Positions 1 to 8,626 of a stretch of DNA of 39,332 bases are shown in pieces; within the stretch, counting starts at the first letter, position 1; every line of letters starts with the position of its first letter. Below the pieces are notes generated by a model. It had not been told where the DNA came from. It ran no database searches and saw only the letters and a list, made by a program, of their open reading frames with translations. This DNA comes from Rhodothermaceae bacterium (GTDB taxonomy: Bacteria; Bacteroidota; Rhodothermia; Rhodothermales; JAHQVL01). The DNA lies in contig JAHQVL010000044.1 of NCBI GenBank assembly GCA_019634345.1, positions 1-39,332 of the forward strand. Reading direction: 5' to 3'. The translations under genes and the position numbers were made by a program.

Positions 1-73
1 CACTAGGATTTATGAGTAGCCAGAGGCTACTCAGCAAGGCGACTCGAAACAGAATGGCTGTCGTATTTTTCAT
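1..73 (-). CDS. Seventh T9SS cargo paralog, 5' end only (cut by window edge)
   Basis: Reading the minus strand from the ATG at 73-71 gives 24 codons before the window ends: MKNTTAILFRVALLSSLW followed by LLINPS. This nearly matches the signal peptide of the next gene in the array (MKNTVARLFRIFLLSSLW). The spacing to the upstream stop codon is 31 bp, as between other members. I conclude that the tandem array continues leftward with at least one more copy. Only the signal peptide is visible, so the mature domain and sorting domain are assumed by homology. The coding strand contains a 9-bp perfect stem with a 3-base loop at 13-33, in the codons for the LSSLWLL segment. Confidence 0.8.
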   Translation of the reverse strand, partial: MKNTTAILFRVALLSSLWLLINPS

Positions 74-104
74 TGGAGTGTTGTGTTAAACAGTAGAGGT
101 TGGA

Positions 105-1781
105 TTAGGGGATTCTCACTATTTTCCTTGTAAATTGGAGGTGATCGAGTTCTATGCGGGCATAATAAATGCCAGGTGGGAGTTGGGCACCATCAACCTC
201 TTGGGTGTAAATACCCGCATCCTGCGTCCCTTCTGCTAATACTGCGACTTCTCGTCCTAAAAGATCATAGATAGCCAGGCGAACCTGCATGGTTTTGGGG
301 AGGCTGTAACGCAGGGTTGTTTCATAGATAAAGGGGTTGGGAAAGTTTTGATCGAAGCCAAGGACAAACGATGGCTCGGGTGATGGAGATTCAAGTAGGC
401 CCGGCTGGTATCCCGTGGTAAAGTAACTATGCGGCGTTGCTTGCATACTGGCGACTATGTTTTTGAGCTTTCTAACAGAATCCAGATGGTTTCTTCCCTG
501 CGCCCAGACCAGCGCGATAAGAAATTCTTTGCTTTCTCCGGGTGCCATTGTGAACGGTCCGCTGGAAACAAAAGCGCGAATATCGCTTGGGGGCTTGGGA
601 CTTTCTGAGTTAGGAGTGGGGCGAAAGGGCGTCCAGTAGGATTGGGTAAGAGGATCACCCGTAAAGAAAAAACGCGTAACTGAATTAGAAAATTCCCGTC
701 CCAATCCTCCATAGGTGTGTGGTACTCCATGCCCCCATAATCCCTGCATATTGTTGTATATATGTGTCCCCGTACTGGGGTCTCTGCCTGGTCCCCCAGA
801 ACCAAAAAACACAAGAGCTGCATGCATACCTAGTGTTTCGTTCGGTTCGTCGATTTGTCCATCGTAATTGTTGTCAATCAGGTCAGCATCAGCTACTGGA
901 GTTCTGAGAAAGGTATACCCAATTGCAGGAGGTTGGTCTTCATACCACCCTTCATCCAGGTTATCTCCATTGTATACAAATCCCAATTGGAGCAGTGAAT
1001 CAGAGCCGAAGTAATCATCACTGGAATAGCCGAGGTCTGGGTCTGCCCATATGCTGAAGTACGCATCGGTTAAGGGCTTTGCATTTTTGTTTATGAGGGT
1101 ATACCGATAAAAGGTGAAATCTCCGATTTCTGATTGGAAGTTGAAGGCATAGGCGGAAGCCCGGACCTCTACTCCGATCGGATTTGCTTCAGACCAGAGG
1201 TGCTCATTTCCCCGGTCATTCATGATCCACCAGAGGGTTTGGTGCCCGAGTAGTTCAGGACGATCGCCTCTTTGCAGGTCATAGTTATCCGGATTCCCAT
1301 CGCCATCGACCACAGGAGCACCTAAATGCCAGGGCCAGTTGAGCATGTTCTCCGAGAACACCCCGTCTCTTTCGAACTGGACAAAGTCATCATTATTGAT
1401 TTCCCAGATGTGATCGTATTTGCTGCAGTCAGATGGAGGATTGCCGGCTTCATCAAGGGGGCCGGGCCAGAATTCGTAGGGGCCATAGGTGCTTGCCGCC
1501 ATGTGAAGCTGTCCATCGATCAACCCACCTATCATCATATGGCTTGAAAACATAGAATGAACACCACTCCCTTTAGGGACTTCATAGGTATTTAGACCCC
1601 TGCCTTTCCAGAACAAAGGGCCGTTGTTGAAAATTCGTGCTCGTACATTTCCAGTATCTAAGAAGGCCTCTGCAGTGCCTTCTGCACAATCCCCAACCTG
1701 TGCAACCGAAGGAGGGTTTACCAAGAGCCATAGGCTGCTCAGCAAAAATATGCGAAACAGACGTGCTACTGTGTTTTTCAT
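105..1781 (-). CDS. T9SS-sorted secreted protein, array copy 1 (558 aa)
   Basis: The signal peptide spans about residues 1-28 and ends in SVAQ. The mature domain has no name I can give. It opens with VGDC (Cys32) and carries GPYEFWPGPLD near 100-110, a second Cys at 119 (PPSDCSKYD), VVDGDGNPDNY near 157 and LWWIMNDRGNEHLW near 183. An acidic loop, DNNYDGQIDE at 303-312, resembles calcium-binding DxDxDG loops. The C-terminal 85 residues, from LGFDQNFPNPF at 474, form a typical type A T9SS sorting domain (FlgD-like Ig fold) ending in KIVRIP. Cys32 and Cys119 are the only cysteines in the mature chain, so one disulfide is possible. It should be exported by Sec, passed through the T9SS pore and anchored or released at the surface. 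It is the last complete gene before the clipped copy. Function unknown. Confidence 0.9.
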   Translation of the reverse strand: MKNTVARLFRIFLLSSLWLLVNPPSVAQVGDCAEGTAEAFLDTGNVRARIFNNGPLFWKGRGLNTYEVPKGSGVHSMFSSHMMIGGLIDGQLHMAASTYGPYEFWPGPLDEAGNPPSDCSKYDHIWEINNDDFVQFERDGVFSENMLNWPWHLGAPVVDGDGNPDNYDLQRGDRPELLGHQTLWWIMNDRGNEHLWSEANPIGVEVRASAYAFNFQSEIGDFTFYRYTLINKNAKPLTDAYFSIWADPDLGYSSDDYFGSDSLLQLGFVYNGDNLDEGWYEDQPPAIGYTFLRTPVADADLIDNNYDGQIDEPNETLGMHAALVFFGSGGPGRDPSTGTHIYNNMQGLWGHGVPHTYGGLGREFSNSVTRFFFTGDPLTQSYWTPFRPTPNSESPKPPSDIRAFVSSGPFTMAPGESKEFLIALVWAQGRNHLDSVRKLKNIVASMQATPHSYFTTGYQPGLLESPSPEPSFVLGFDQNFPNPFIYETTLRYSLPKTMQVRLAIYDLLGREVAVLAEGTQDAGIYTQEVDGAQLPPGIYYARIELDHLQFTRKIVRIP

Positions 1782-1823
1782 TAGACTCTATGAGAATGCA
1801 TATTTAAAGGGTATCTCTGTTAG

Positions 1824-3437
1824 TTACGGAATTCGGACCAACTTCTTGGTGAATTGAAGGTGATCGAGTTCGATACGAGCATAGTATATTCCCGGTGGAA
1901 GTTGAGTCCCATCGACGGGAAGGGAATAGACGCCAGCTTCTTGAGCCCCTTGGGTAAGCACGGCGATTTCTCGTCCCAATAGATCATAAATGGCCAGCCG
2001 AACCTGCATGGTTTTAGGGAGGCTGTATCGAAGGGTTGTGTGTCTCAGGAAAGGGTTCGGGAAGTTTTGATCGAAACCGAGGACTTCTTCGGGATTGGGC
2101 GTTGGAGGTTCAATAAATGCTGGTTTATAACCCGAAGCAAGGAAGCTTGCAGGAGACGCTTGCATAGTAGCTACGATGCCCTTCAGTTTGCGGACTGAGT
2201 CGAGGTAGTCACTGCCCTGGGCCCAGACGAGTGCGATCAGAAACTCATTGGTTTCGCCGGGGAGCAATGTAAACGGTCCGCTGGATGTGATTAATCTCCT
2301 TGCCCCAGGTGCATTTGGAGTATCGTCTGTCAGGTTGGGTTTTAGCTCAGTCCAATACGACCGCGTTGTAGGGTCTCCCGAGAAGACAAACCGTGTAACT
2401 CGATTCGAATTATTATAGCCATCTCCTCCGTAGGTCATAGGTGTACCATTGAGCCAAAGTCCTCTCAAGTAAAGATACACTTCGGCTGCACTGCCTGGAT
2501 CTCCTACCACACCGCCGCCGCCGCCATAGGATCTAGCGGCGTGCATACCTGTGCGTTCACCAGGTTCATCGATCAGGCCGTCATGGTCATTGTCGAGCCC
2601 ATCTACTTGTGCTTCCGGGGTAAGTAGGAATGTAAACCCTGTGGCTGGCGGGAAATCCTCATAGCCTCTCTCGTCAACGGGGTCTCCGTTATAGGTATAC
2701 ATCAGGTGCAATAAAGAATCTGACCCGAGATAGTTATCAATGCTACTCACATCTAAATCGGACCGCATACCAACAAACGCATCCGTGAGCGGGGCCGTGT
2801 TTTTATTGGTGAGGCGGTATCGATAAAACGTTATATCGCCTACTGATCGTACATCGTTAAAGGCAAATGCGGATACCTGTACTTCCAATCCTATGGGTTC
2901 TACCTCGGACCAAAGGTGCTCATTCCCTCGATCATTCATAATCCACCAGAGGGTCTGGTCGCCCAGCAACTCCGGGCGGTCTCCACCCTCGAGATTGTAA
3001 TTGGACAGGTTGCCATCACCGTCAATAACTGGGGCACCTAACTGCCATGGCCAATTGAGCAAATTGTCAGAGAAAGTGCCTTCAACATCAGCCCGGCGGA
3101 AGTCGTCTGATGTTATCTGCCATATCTGGTCGTACATGCTACAATCTGCGGGAGGATTGCCATTTTTATCCAGAGGACCGGGCCAGAATTCGTACGGACC
3201 ATACATGGATGAAGCCATTCTGAGCGATCTATTGATACGTCCACCAACCACGAAGGTACTGTTAAACAGGGCATGATTACCGCTTCCTTTAGGGACTTCG
3301 TAAGATCGGAAAGACTCCGGATTGGTAAAATCCCTGATGAAAAGTCCACCATGATTTCGGATAAGGGCACGTACATTACCCACTTCCAACAAAGCTTCAG
3401 CTTTGGCATCTGAACACGTACCAACTTGTGCTGCCAC
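1824..3437 (-). CDS. T9SS-sorted secreted protein, array copy 2, mature part (signal peptide out of frame)
   Basis: The open frame runs from a GTG at 3437 and encodes the whole mature protein: AAQVGTC at the start, GPYEFWPGPLD, PPADCSMYD, VIDGDG, LWWIMNDRGNEHLW, the acidic loop DNDHDGLIDE, a run of five glycines coded by a CCG-rich tract at 2514-2525, and a sorting domain from LGFDQNFPNPF to KLVRIP. No signal peptide is encoded from this start. The expected one lies just upstream in another frame (see the entry at 3438-3496). Adding one base would make the gene 1674 nt (557 aa), the same length as two siblings. As it stands the product would not be exported, so this is either a sequence error, an inactivated copy or a switchable one. 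Confidence 0.85.
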   Translation of the reverse strand: MAAQVGTCSDAKAEALLEVGNVRALIRNHGGLFIRDFTNPESFRSYEVPKGSGNHALFNSTFVVGGRINRSLRMASSMYGPYEFWPGPLDKNGNPPADCSMYDQIWQITSDDFRRADVEGTFSDNLLNWPWQLGAPVIDGDGNLSNYNLEGGDRPELLGDQTLWWIMNDRGNEHLWSEVEPIGLEVQVSAFAFNDVRSVGDITFYRYRLTNKNTAPLTDAFVGMRSDLDVSSIDNYLGSDSLLHLMYTYNGDPVDERGYEDFPPATGFTFLLTPEAQVDGLDNDHDGLIDEPGERTGMHAARSYGGGGGVVGDPGSAAEVYLYLRGLWLNGTPMTYGGDGYNNSNRVTRFVFSGDPTTRSYWTELKPNLTDDTPNAPGARRLITSSGPFTLLPGETNEFLIALVWAQGSDYLDSVRKLKGIVATMQASPASFLASGYKPAFIEPPTPNPEEVLGFDQNFPNPFLRHTTLRYSLPKTMQVRLAIYDLLGREIAVLTQGAQEAGVYSLPVDGTQLPPGIYYARIELDHLQFTKKLVRIP

Positions 3438-3496
3438 AGGAATGGCGGTAGAACAGAATCCGCAAAAATAACCAAGAGGGAAAAAGCCTTTTTCAT
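3438..3496 (-). other. Displaced signal peptide of array copy 2 (one-base frameshift)
   Basis: From the ATG at 3496 the minus strand reads MKKAFSLLVIFA and then runs into unrelated sequence. In the frame of the mature protein the same stretch reads CGFCSTAIPVAAQVGTC, which has the h-region end and cleavage site expected. The two halves join perfectly if the T5 run (plus-strand A5 at 3464-3468) is read as T6. The start at 3496 lies 12 bp downstream of the preceding gene's stop, the same spacing as between two other members. This is direct evidence for a single-base indel in a homopolymer. Which cause applies cannot be told from one sequence. Confidence 0.8.
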
Positions 3497-3508
3497 ACGA
3501 GTTGACGG

Positions 3509-5182
3509 TTAGGGAACTCGAACCAGTTTTTTACTGAATTGGAGATGGTCAAGCTGCATTCGGGCGTAATAGATTCCTGGTGCTAATCGAGAGCCGTCGA
3601 ATACCTGAGAATAAACGCCTGCTTCTTGTGTGCCTTCAGATAGAACAGCCAACTCACGACCCAGGATGTCGTAGATGGCCAGGCGAACCTGCATGGTTTT
3701 AGGGAGGCTGTACCGGAGGGTTGTGTAACTTGAGAAGGGGTTGGGAAAGTTTTGGTCGAAGCCCAGAACAAACGAGGGCTCCGGTGGCAATGGTTCAATA
3801 AGGCCAGGTTGATACCCGGAAGAAAGGTAACTATCTGGGCTTGCCTGAAGGTTGGCGACGATGGTTTTTAGTTTACGAACAGAATCGAGGTGGTCATTGC
3901 CTTGTGCCCAAACGATTGCCACCAGAAAATCTTTGCTCTCTCCCGGAGAAAGTGTAAACGGTCCACTGGAAATCATAAACCGAACATCCCCCATGCTTCG
4001 AGCTTGTTCTGATTCTGGTGTAAGACGAAAGGGGGTCCAGAATGACTGGGTTAGTGGATCTCCCGAGTAGAGAAAGCGAGTAGGTGTATCTGAATAATCC
4101 CTTCCATAACCGCCTACGGTAAACGGCTGTCCATCCGTCCATTGGCCTTTGAGATAGGTATATAATTCGTTTCCATCGCCGGGGTCTCCTTGAACGCCCC
4201 CACCGCCCAAAAACATAACGGCAGCGTGCATACTTGCTGGCTCGTTGGGTTCGTCGATTCGTCCGTTATGATTGTTGTCCAGAAGGTCAACGTCGGCGTT
4301 TGGGGTTTTGAGAAAGGTATAACCTATCGCAGGAGGCTGTTCTTCGTATCCGCTTTCATCTAGATTATCTTCATTGTATGCAAATCCCATATGGAGTAAC
4401 GAGTCGGAGCCAAAGTAATCATCCGATGCGTTACCAAGGTCTGGGTCGGCCCACATACCAAAAAAGGCTTCTGTTAAAGGCCTGGTATTTTTGTTGAGGA
4501 TACTGTACCGGTAGAATGTAATATCACCGATCTCGGAAAGGATGTCGAATCCATAGGCAGATACGCGAACGTCTACACCGATCGGGTTTAGTTCAGACCA
4601 TGTAGGCTCATTGCCTCGGTCATTCATAACCCACCACAGTGTTTGGTGGCCTAGCAGTTCAGGACGATCGCCCCCCTCAAGGTTATAATTATTCGGAACG
4701 CCATCTCCATCGACTACCGGGGCTCCCAGGTGCCAGGGCCAGTTTAGCATGTTACTTGAGAATACGCTGTCCCTCTCAAGTTGGACAAAATCATCGTTGT
4801 TGATTTCCCAGATGCGATCATACTGACTACAGTCTGCTGGCGGGTTGCCTTCTGCATCCAACGGACCGGGCCAAAACTCATAGGGGCCGTAGGTACTGGC
4901 TGCCATATGAAGGCGCCCGTCGATCAAACCGCCAATCACCATGTGGCTGGCAAACAAAGCATGAACGCCGCCATCCTTGGGCACCTCATAAAAGTTTTGT
5001 GCTCCTTTCCAGAATAAAGGGCCGGTGTTATAAACCCGCGCACGGACGTTGGCTGTTTCGAGGTAGGCTTCAGCAGTTCCGTCTTCACAAGTGCCAATCT
5101 GTGCTATAGCAGCAAGCGGCATGGCTAGCCACAGGCTACCTAGTAAAAGAGCTCGAAAAAGAGAGGCTGCAGCATGTTTCAT
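3509..5182 (-). CDS. T9SS-sorted secreted protein, array copy 3 (557 aa)
   Basis: The open frame extends to 5209, but the ATG at 5182 starts a standard signal peptide (MKHAAASLFRALLLGSLWLA, cleavage near AAIAQ), so I chose it. The mature part begins IGTC and has GPYEFWPGPLD, PPADCSQYD and VVDGDGVPNNYNLEGGDRP. In the shared NDRGNEHLW motif this copy reads NDRGNEPTW. The acidic loop is DNNHNGRIDEPNE, and a Gly-rich turn GGGGVQGDPGDG follows. The sorting domain starts at LGFDQNFPNPF and ends KKLVRVP. It resembles copy 1 and the clipped copy most closely in signal peptide and loop sequence, which suggests a subfamily within the array. It is preceded by copy 4 with a 41-bp gap. Confidence 0.9.
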   Translation of the reverse strand: MKHAAASLFRALLLGSLWLAMPLAAIAQIGTCEDGTAEAYLETANVRARVYNTGPLFWKGAQNFYEVPKDGGVHALFASHMVIGGLIDGRLHMAASTYGPYEFWPGPLDAEGNPPADCSQYDRIWEINNDDFVQLERDSVFSSNMLNWPWHLGAPVVDGDGVPNNYNLEGGDRPELLGHQTLWWVMNDRGNEPTWSELNPIGVDVRVSAYGFDILSEIGDITFYRYSILNKNTRPLTEAFFGMWADPDLGNASDDYFGSDSLLHMGFAYNEDNLDESGYEEQPPAIGYTFLKTPNADVDLLDNNHNGRIDEPNEPASMHAAVMFLGGGGVQGDPGDGNELYTYLKGQWTDGQPFTVGGYGRDYSDTPTRFLYSGDPLTQSFWTPFRLTPESEQARSMGDVRFMISSGPFTLSPGESKDFLVAIVWAQGNDHLDSVRKLKTIVANLQASPDSYLSSGYQPGLIEPLPPEPSFVLGFDQNFPNPFSSYTTLRYSLPKTMQVRLAIYDILGRELAVLSEGTQEAGVYSQVFDGSRLAPGIYYARMQLDHLQFSKKLVRVP

Positions 5183-5223
5183 CGGACTACCAGGTGATGC
5201 ATAATTCAAGGGAGCAATTCGGT

Positions 5224-6903
5224 TTATGGAACGCGTACCAACTTTTTAGTGAATTGAAGGTGGTCGAGTTCGATACGAGCATAGTAGATGCCAGGAGAGA
5301 GTTGAGCGGCGTTGAATTCTTGGGTATAAACACCAGCTTCCAGTGAACCCTCGGCAAGAACAGCTACTTCACGGCCGAGGATATCGTAGACCGCCAGGCG
5401 GACTTGCATGGTTCGGGGAAGACTGTATCGGAGCGTTGTGCTATAGTTAAAGGGGTTCGGAAAGTTTTGGTCGAAGCCAAGGACATGTTCTGGCTCTGGC
5501 ATTGTTATGGTTCCTTCAAGCTCTGGCCTGTAGCCGGAAGTGAGGTAGCTATCCGGCGATGCTTGCATATTAGCCACTATGTTTTTCAACTTTCGCACTG
5601 AATCGAGGTAGTTGCTGCCCCGTGCCCATACGACCCCCAGAAGGAATTCTGTGTTTTCACCGGGAAGTAATGTAAAAGGGCCACTAGAAGTTATAAACCT
5701 CCGATCCGCAGGTGGATTTGGGTGAGAATTATTTGTTGGAAGAGGTTGTATTTCAGTCCAGTACGATTGTGCTGCGGGGTCTCCAGGGAAAACAAACCGG
5801 GTAACCTGGTTAGAAAAATCTAAACCAGTGCCCCCGACGGTAATTGGTTCTCCATTGATCCAGAGTCCTCTTAGGTACGTGTGCATTTCGGCCCCGTTAC
5901 CCGGATCTCCCTGAATGCCCCCTCCACCGTCAAAAAAGGTCGCGGCATACATGCCTGTTGTTTCACCTGCTTCATCGATCTCGCCATCATGATCGTTGTC
6001 TAGTGCATCTTGTTGTGCTTCTGGAGTTCGTAGAAACGTATAACCGATCGCAGGTGGTGTATCTTCATACCCGTTTTCATCCACCGGATCCCCATTATAT
6101 GCATATTGAAGGTGTAGCAAGGAGTCGGATCCGATATAATCGTCGGATGCATTACCCAGATCAGGGTCGAGAAATATGCCCGCGTATGTGTCCGTGATAG
6201 GGAGGGTGTTTTTGTTAAAAATGCGGAATCTATAAAACGTAATGTCGCTTGCTATTCCGGCATTCGCGAATGCATAGGCCGTCCCGTGTACTTCGATTCC
6301 TAGAGGTTCAGTTTCTGACCAGAGGTGTTCATTCCCACGATCATTCATGATCCACCAGAGGCTTTGGTTGCCGAGTAACTCAGGACGATCCCCACCTTCA
6401 AGGTTGTAATTAGACGGATCTCCATCCCCATCAATAACTGGCGCACCTAACTGCCAGGGCCAGTTTAGCATATTGTCAGAAAACGTGCTGTCCACGTCAT
6501 ATTGAGTGAAGTCCTCAGAATGAATCTCCCAGATCTGATCGTACAAACTACAATCAGCGGGTGGAAGGCCATTTTCATCTAGAGGGCCGGGCCAAAATTC
6601 ATAGGGGCCATAGGTGGAGGCAGCCATATGAAGCGACCCGTCTATCATTCCACCAATTACAAAGTGTGATGCAAATAGTGCATGTACACCCTCGTCTTTA
6701 GGGACTTCGTACTCATTCTGCCCTCCTTTCCAGAAGAAGGGGCCATCATTATAGATACGTGCTCGAACATTACCAGCCTCCAATAAGGCTTGTGCTTGCG
6801 CTTCCTCGCACGTTCCGGTCTGAGCCGAAGCTACCGGGGTAAAAAGTATCCATAAACTGCAAATGAGGCAGGTGCGATATACTATGCCATAGTAAACTGT
6901 CAT
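5224..6903 (-). CDS. T9SS-sorted secreted protein, array copy 4 (559 aa)
   Basis: The ATG at 6903 begins a signal peptide whose h-region contains two cysteines (TCLICSLWILF) and ends at ASAQ. The mature chain starts TGTC and has its second Cys in PPADCSLYD. The acidic loop is DNDHDGEIDEAGE, followed by GGGGIQGDPGNG. A slightly longer linker (ELEGTITMPEPEHV) precedes the sorting domain LGFDQNFPNPF, which ends KKLVRVP. The signal peptide keeps the SLW motif seen in copies 1, 3 and 7. The loop and Gly-rich region are closest to copy 6. No Shine-Dalgarno sequence precedes the start. Role unknown beyond surface export by T9SS. Confidence 0.9.
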   Translation of the reverse strand: MTVYYGIVYRTCLICSLWILFTPVASAQTGTCEEAQAQALLEAGNVRARIYNDGPFFWKGGQNEYEVPKDEGVHALFASHFVIGGMIDGSLHMAASTYGPYEFWPGPLDENGLPPADCSLYDQIWEIHSEDFTQYDVDSTFSDNMLNWPWQLGAPVIDGDGDPSNYNLEGGDRPELLGNQSLWWIMNDRGNEHLWSETEPLGIEVHGTAYAFANAGIASDITFYRFRIFNKNTLPITDTYAGIFLDPDLGNASDDYIGSDSLLHLQYAYNGDPVDENGYEDTPPAIGYTFLRTPEAQQDALDNDHDGEIDEAGETTGMYAATFFDGGGGIQGDPGNGAEMHTYLRGLWINGEPITVGGTGLDFSNQVTRFVFPGDPAAQSYWTEIQPLPTNNSHPNPPADRRFITSSGPFTLLPGENTEFLLGVVWARGSNYLDSVRKLKNIVANMQASPDSYLTSGYRPELEGTITMPEPEHVLGFDQNFPNPFNYSTTLRYSLPRTMQVRLAVYDILGREVAVLAEGSLEAGVYTQEFNAAQLSPGIYYARIELDHLQFTKKLVRVP

Positions 6904-6946
6904 AATTCAAAAAGCGTATGCAAATGAAAAGTGGAGCTCGTCCTCT

Positions 6947-8614
6947 CTACTGCCCTCGCACCATTAGTTTTGTGAACTGGAGGTGGTCGGCTTCGAGGCG
7001 GGCGAAATAGACGCCAGGGGGCATTTGTGCGCCATCGAATGCTTCTGTATAAATTCCTGCCTCTTGAGCGCCTTCTGCTAAAACAGTGATTTCGCGCCCA
7101 AGAAGGTCATAGACAGCCAGCCGGACGTCCATGGTTTTTGGAAGGCTGTATCGGAGAGTAGTTGTACTTATGAAAGGATTGGGGAAGTTTTGGTCGAAGC
7201 CTAATGGGGATTCAGGTGTTGGGGGTTGCTGATCGAACTGCCCCGGGCGGTAACCGGACGTTAGATAACTCTCAGGCGTTGACTGCATATTTCCAACGAT
7301 TCCTTTGAGCTTCCTTACCGAATCCAGGTTGTTGGCACCTTGTGCCCACACCACGGCCATCAGTAATTCAGTGCTTTCTCCTGGCTCGAGGGTGAATGGC
7401 CCCCCTGAGATAACAAATCTTCTGTCAAAAGTTTGATTGGGAATGTTGCTTTCCAGTGTGGGTTGAATTTCGGTCCAGAATGACCCCGTTGTTGGGTCTC
7501 CAGGATACATGAAACGGGTCTGCTGAGTTGAATAATCAACCCCGTTGCCTCCAACTGTAATAGGGTGCCCATGTATCCAAAGCCCTCTCAGACGGTTGTA
7601 CGTTTCTCGGCCGGCTGGCTCTTCACCCAGTAGAATGGCTGACCGATCAAAAAAACTGAATGAATACATACCCGTTTGCTCGCCGGATTCATCGACCTCT
7701 CCGTCATGATCGTTATCTAATGTATCAGTTTGTGCTTCCGGTGTGATCAAAAACGTGTATCCTAAAGCGGGTGGGGCGTTTCCGTATCCCTCTTCATCAA
7801 AAGAGTCGCTGTTGTAAGTGTATCCGAGATGCAAGAGGGAATCTGAGCCAATGTAATCGTCATCAAAGTTTCCTAGATCAGGATCGGCAAAGAATCCCAG
7901 GTAGGCATCCTTGAAAGGGGACTTATTTTTATTCGTGAGTAGGTACCTGTAAAACGTAATGTCTCCGCCCGATTTAGCATGTTCAAATGCGTAAACAGAA
8001 ACATGCACTTCAAGTCCGATTGCGCCCTCTTTACTCCATTTATGCTCATTGCCTCGATCATTCATAACCCACCACAGCATTTGGTCTCCGAGTAATTCTG
8101 GCCGATCGCCACCCTCCAGATTGTAGTTATCCGGAATCCCGTCGCCGTCTATTATAGGAGCACCCAATTCCCAGGGCCAGTTGAGCATATTAGAGGAGAA
8201 GGAGCCATTGCCCTCATACTGTTCAAAGTCACTCGTCTTAATTTCCCAAATCCTGTCGTATGCACTGCAATCTGAAGGAGGGTTTCCATTAGCGTCCAGT
8301 GGGCCTGGCCAGAATTCATAAGGGCCAAACGTGGATGAAGAGATGCGCAATGTATCCTCAATGAGGCCGCCTATAAGAAACGTACTGGCAAATATCGAGT
8401 TGACACCGCTTCCCTTTGGGACTTCGTATGACTTGCCCGCGTTGTTGTCAAAGAAAAGACGCCCATTATTAAATATGCTTGCGTGGATGTTGCCTACTTC
8501 CAGGGTAGCCTGTGCTTGAGCTTCTGTGCACGTGCCAACCTGCGCTGTTGCAGGATGGGTTATTGCGAGTAAAAAGATGCTTAGAACGGATGTTAAATAC
8601 TGAGCCTTTTTCAT
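6947..8614 (-). CDS. T9SS-sorted secreted protein, array copy 5, the most divergent (555 aa)
   Basis: The signal peptide is MKKAQYLTSVLSIFLLA with cleavage near ATAQ. The mature chain starts VGTC, and the second Cys is in PPSDCSAYD. This copy differs most from its siblings. The usual PLFWKG segment is RLFFDNNAGKSYEVPK, the Gly-rich loop after the acidic motif is replaced by FFDRSAILLGEEPAGRE, and the chain ends LMVRGQ instead of LVRIP or LVRVP. The acidic loop DNDHDGEVDESGE and the sorting domain LGFDQNFPNPF are kept. The start lies 12 bp after the stop of copy 6, so the two are almost certainly co-transcribed. Confidence 0.9.
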   Translation of the reverse strand: MKKAQYLTSVLSIFLLAITHPATAQVGTCTEAQAQATLEVGNIHASIFNNGRLFFDNNAGKSYEVPKGSGVNSIFASTFLIGGLIEDTLRISSSTFGPYEFWPGPLDANGNPPSDCSAYDRIWEIKTSDFEQYEGNGSFSSNMLNWPWELGAPIIDGDGIPDNYNLEGGDRPELLGDQMLWWVMNDRGNEHKWSKEGAIGLEVHVSVYAFEHAKSGGDITFYRYLLTNKNKSPFKDAYLGFFADPDLGNFDDDYIGSDSLLHLGYTYNSDSFDEEGYGNAPPALGYTFLITPEAQTDTLDNDHDGEVDESGEQTGMYSFSFFDRSAILLGEEPAGRETYNRLRGLWIHGHPITVGGNGVDYSTQQTRFMYPGDPTTGSFWTEIQPTLESNIPNQTFDRRFVISGGPFTLEPGESTELLMAVVWAQGANNLDSVRKLKGIVGNMQSTPESYLTSGYRPGQFDQQPPTPESPLGFDQNFPNPFISTTTLRYSLPKTMDVRLAVYDLLGREITVLAEGAQEAGIYTEAFDGAQMPPGVYFARLEADHLQFTKLMVRGQ

Positions 8615-8626
8615 GATAACGTGGAG

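Noticed and set aside
455..823. Overlapping open frames inside the cargo array (such as 455-823, 3894-4142, 7360-7572 and 9620-10015)
   Set aside because: They are out-of-frame shadows of the strongly similar cargo genes; they lack signal peptides or recognisable domains and recur only because the parent genes are homologous.
2514..2525. CCG trinucleotide run in copy 2 as a slippage switch
   Set aside because: It encodes in-frame glycines and changes in steps of three would not alter the frame, so it was not reported as a phase-variable site.
3113..3496. A 127-aa minus-strand frame starting at 3496
   Set aside because: Only its first dozen residues are meaningful, as the displaced signal peptide of copy 2. 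The rest is the mature region read in the wrong frame.
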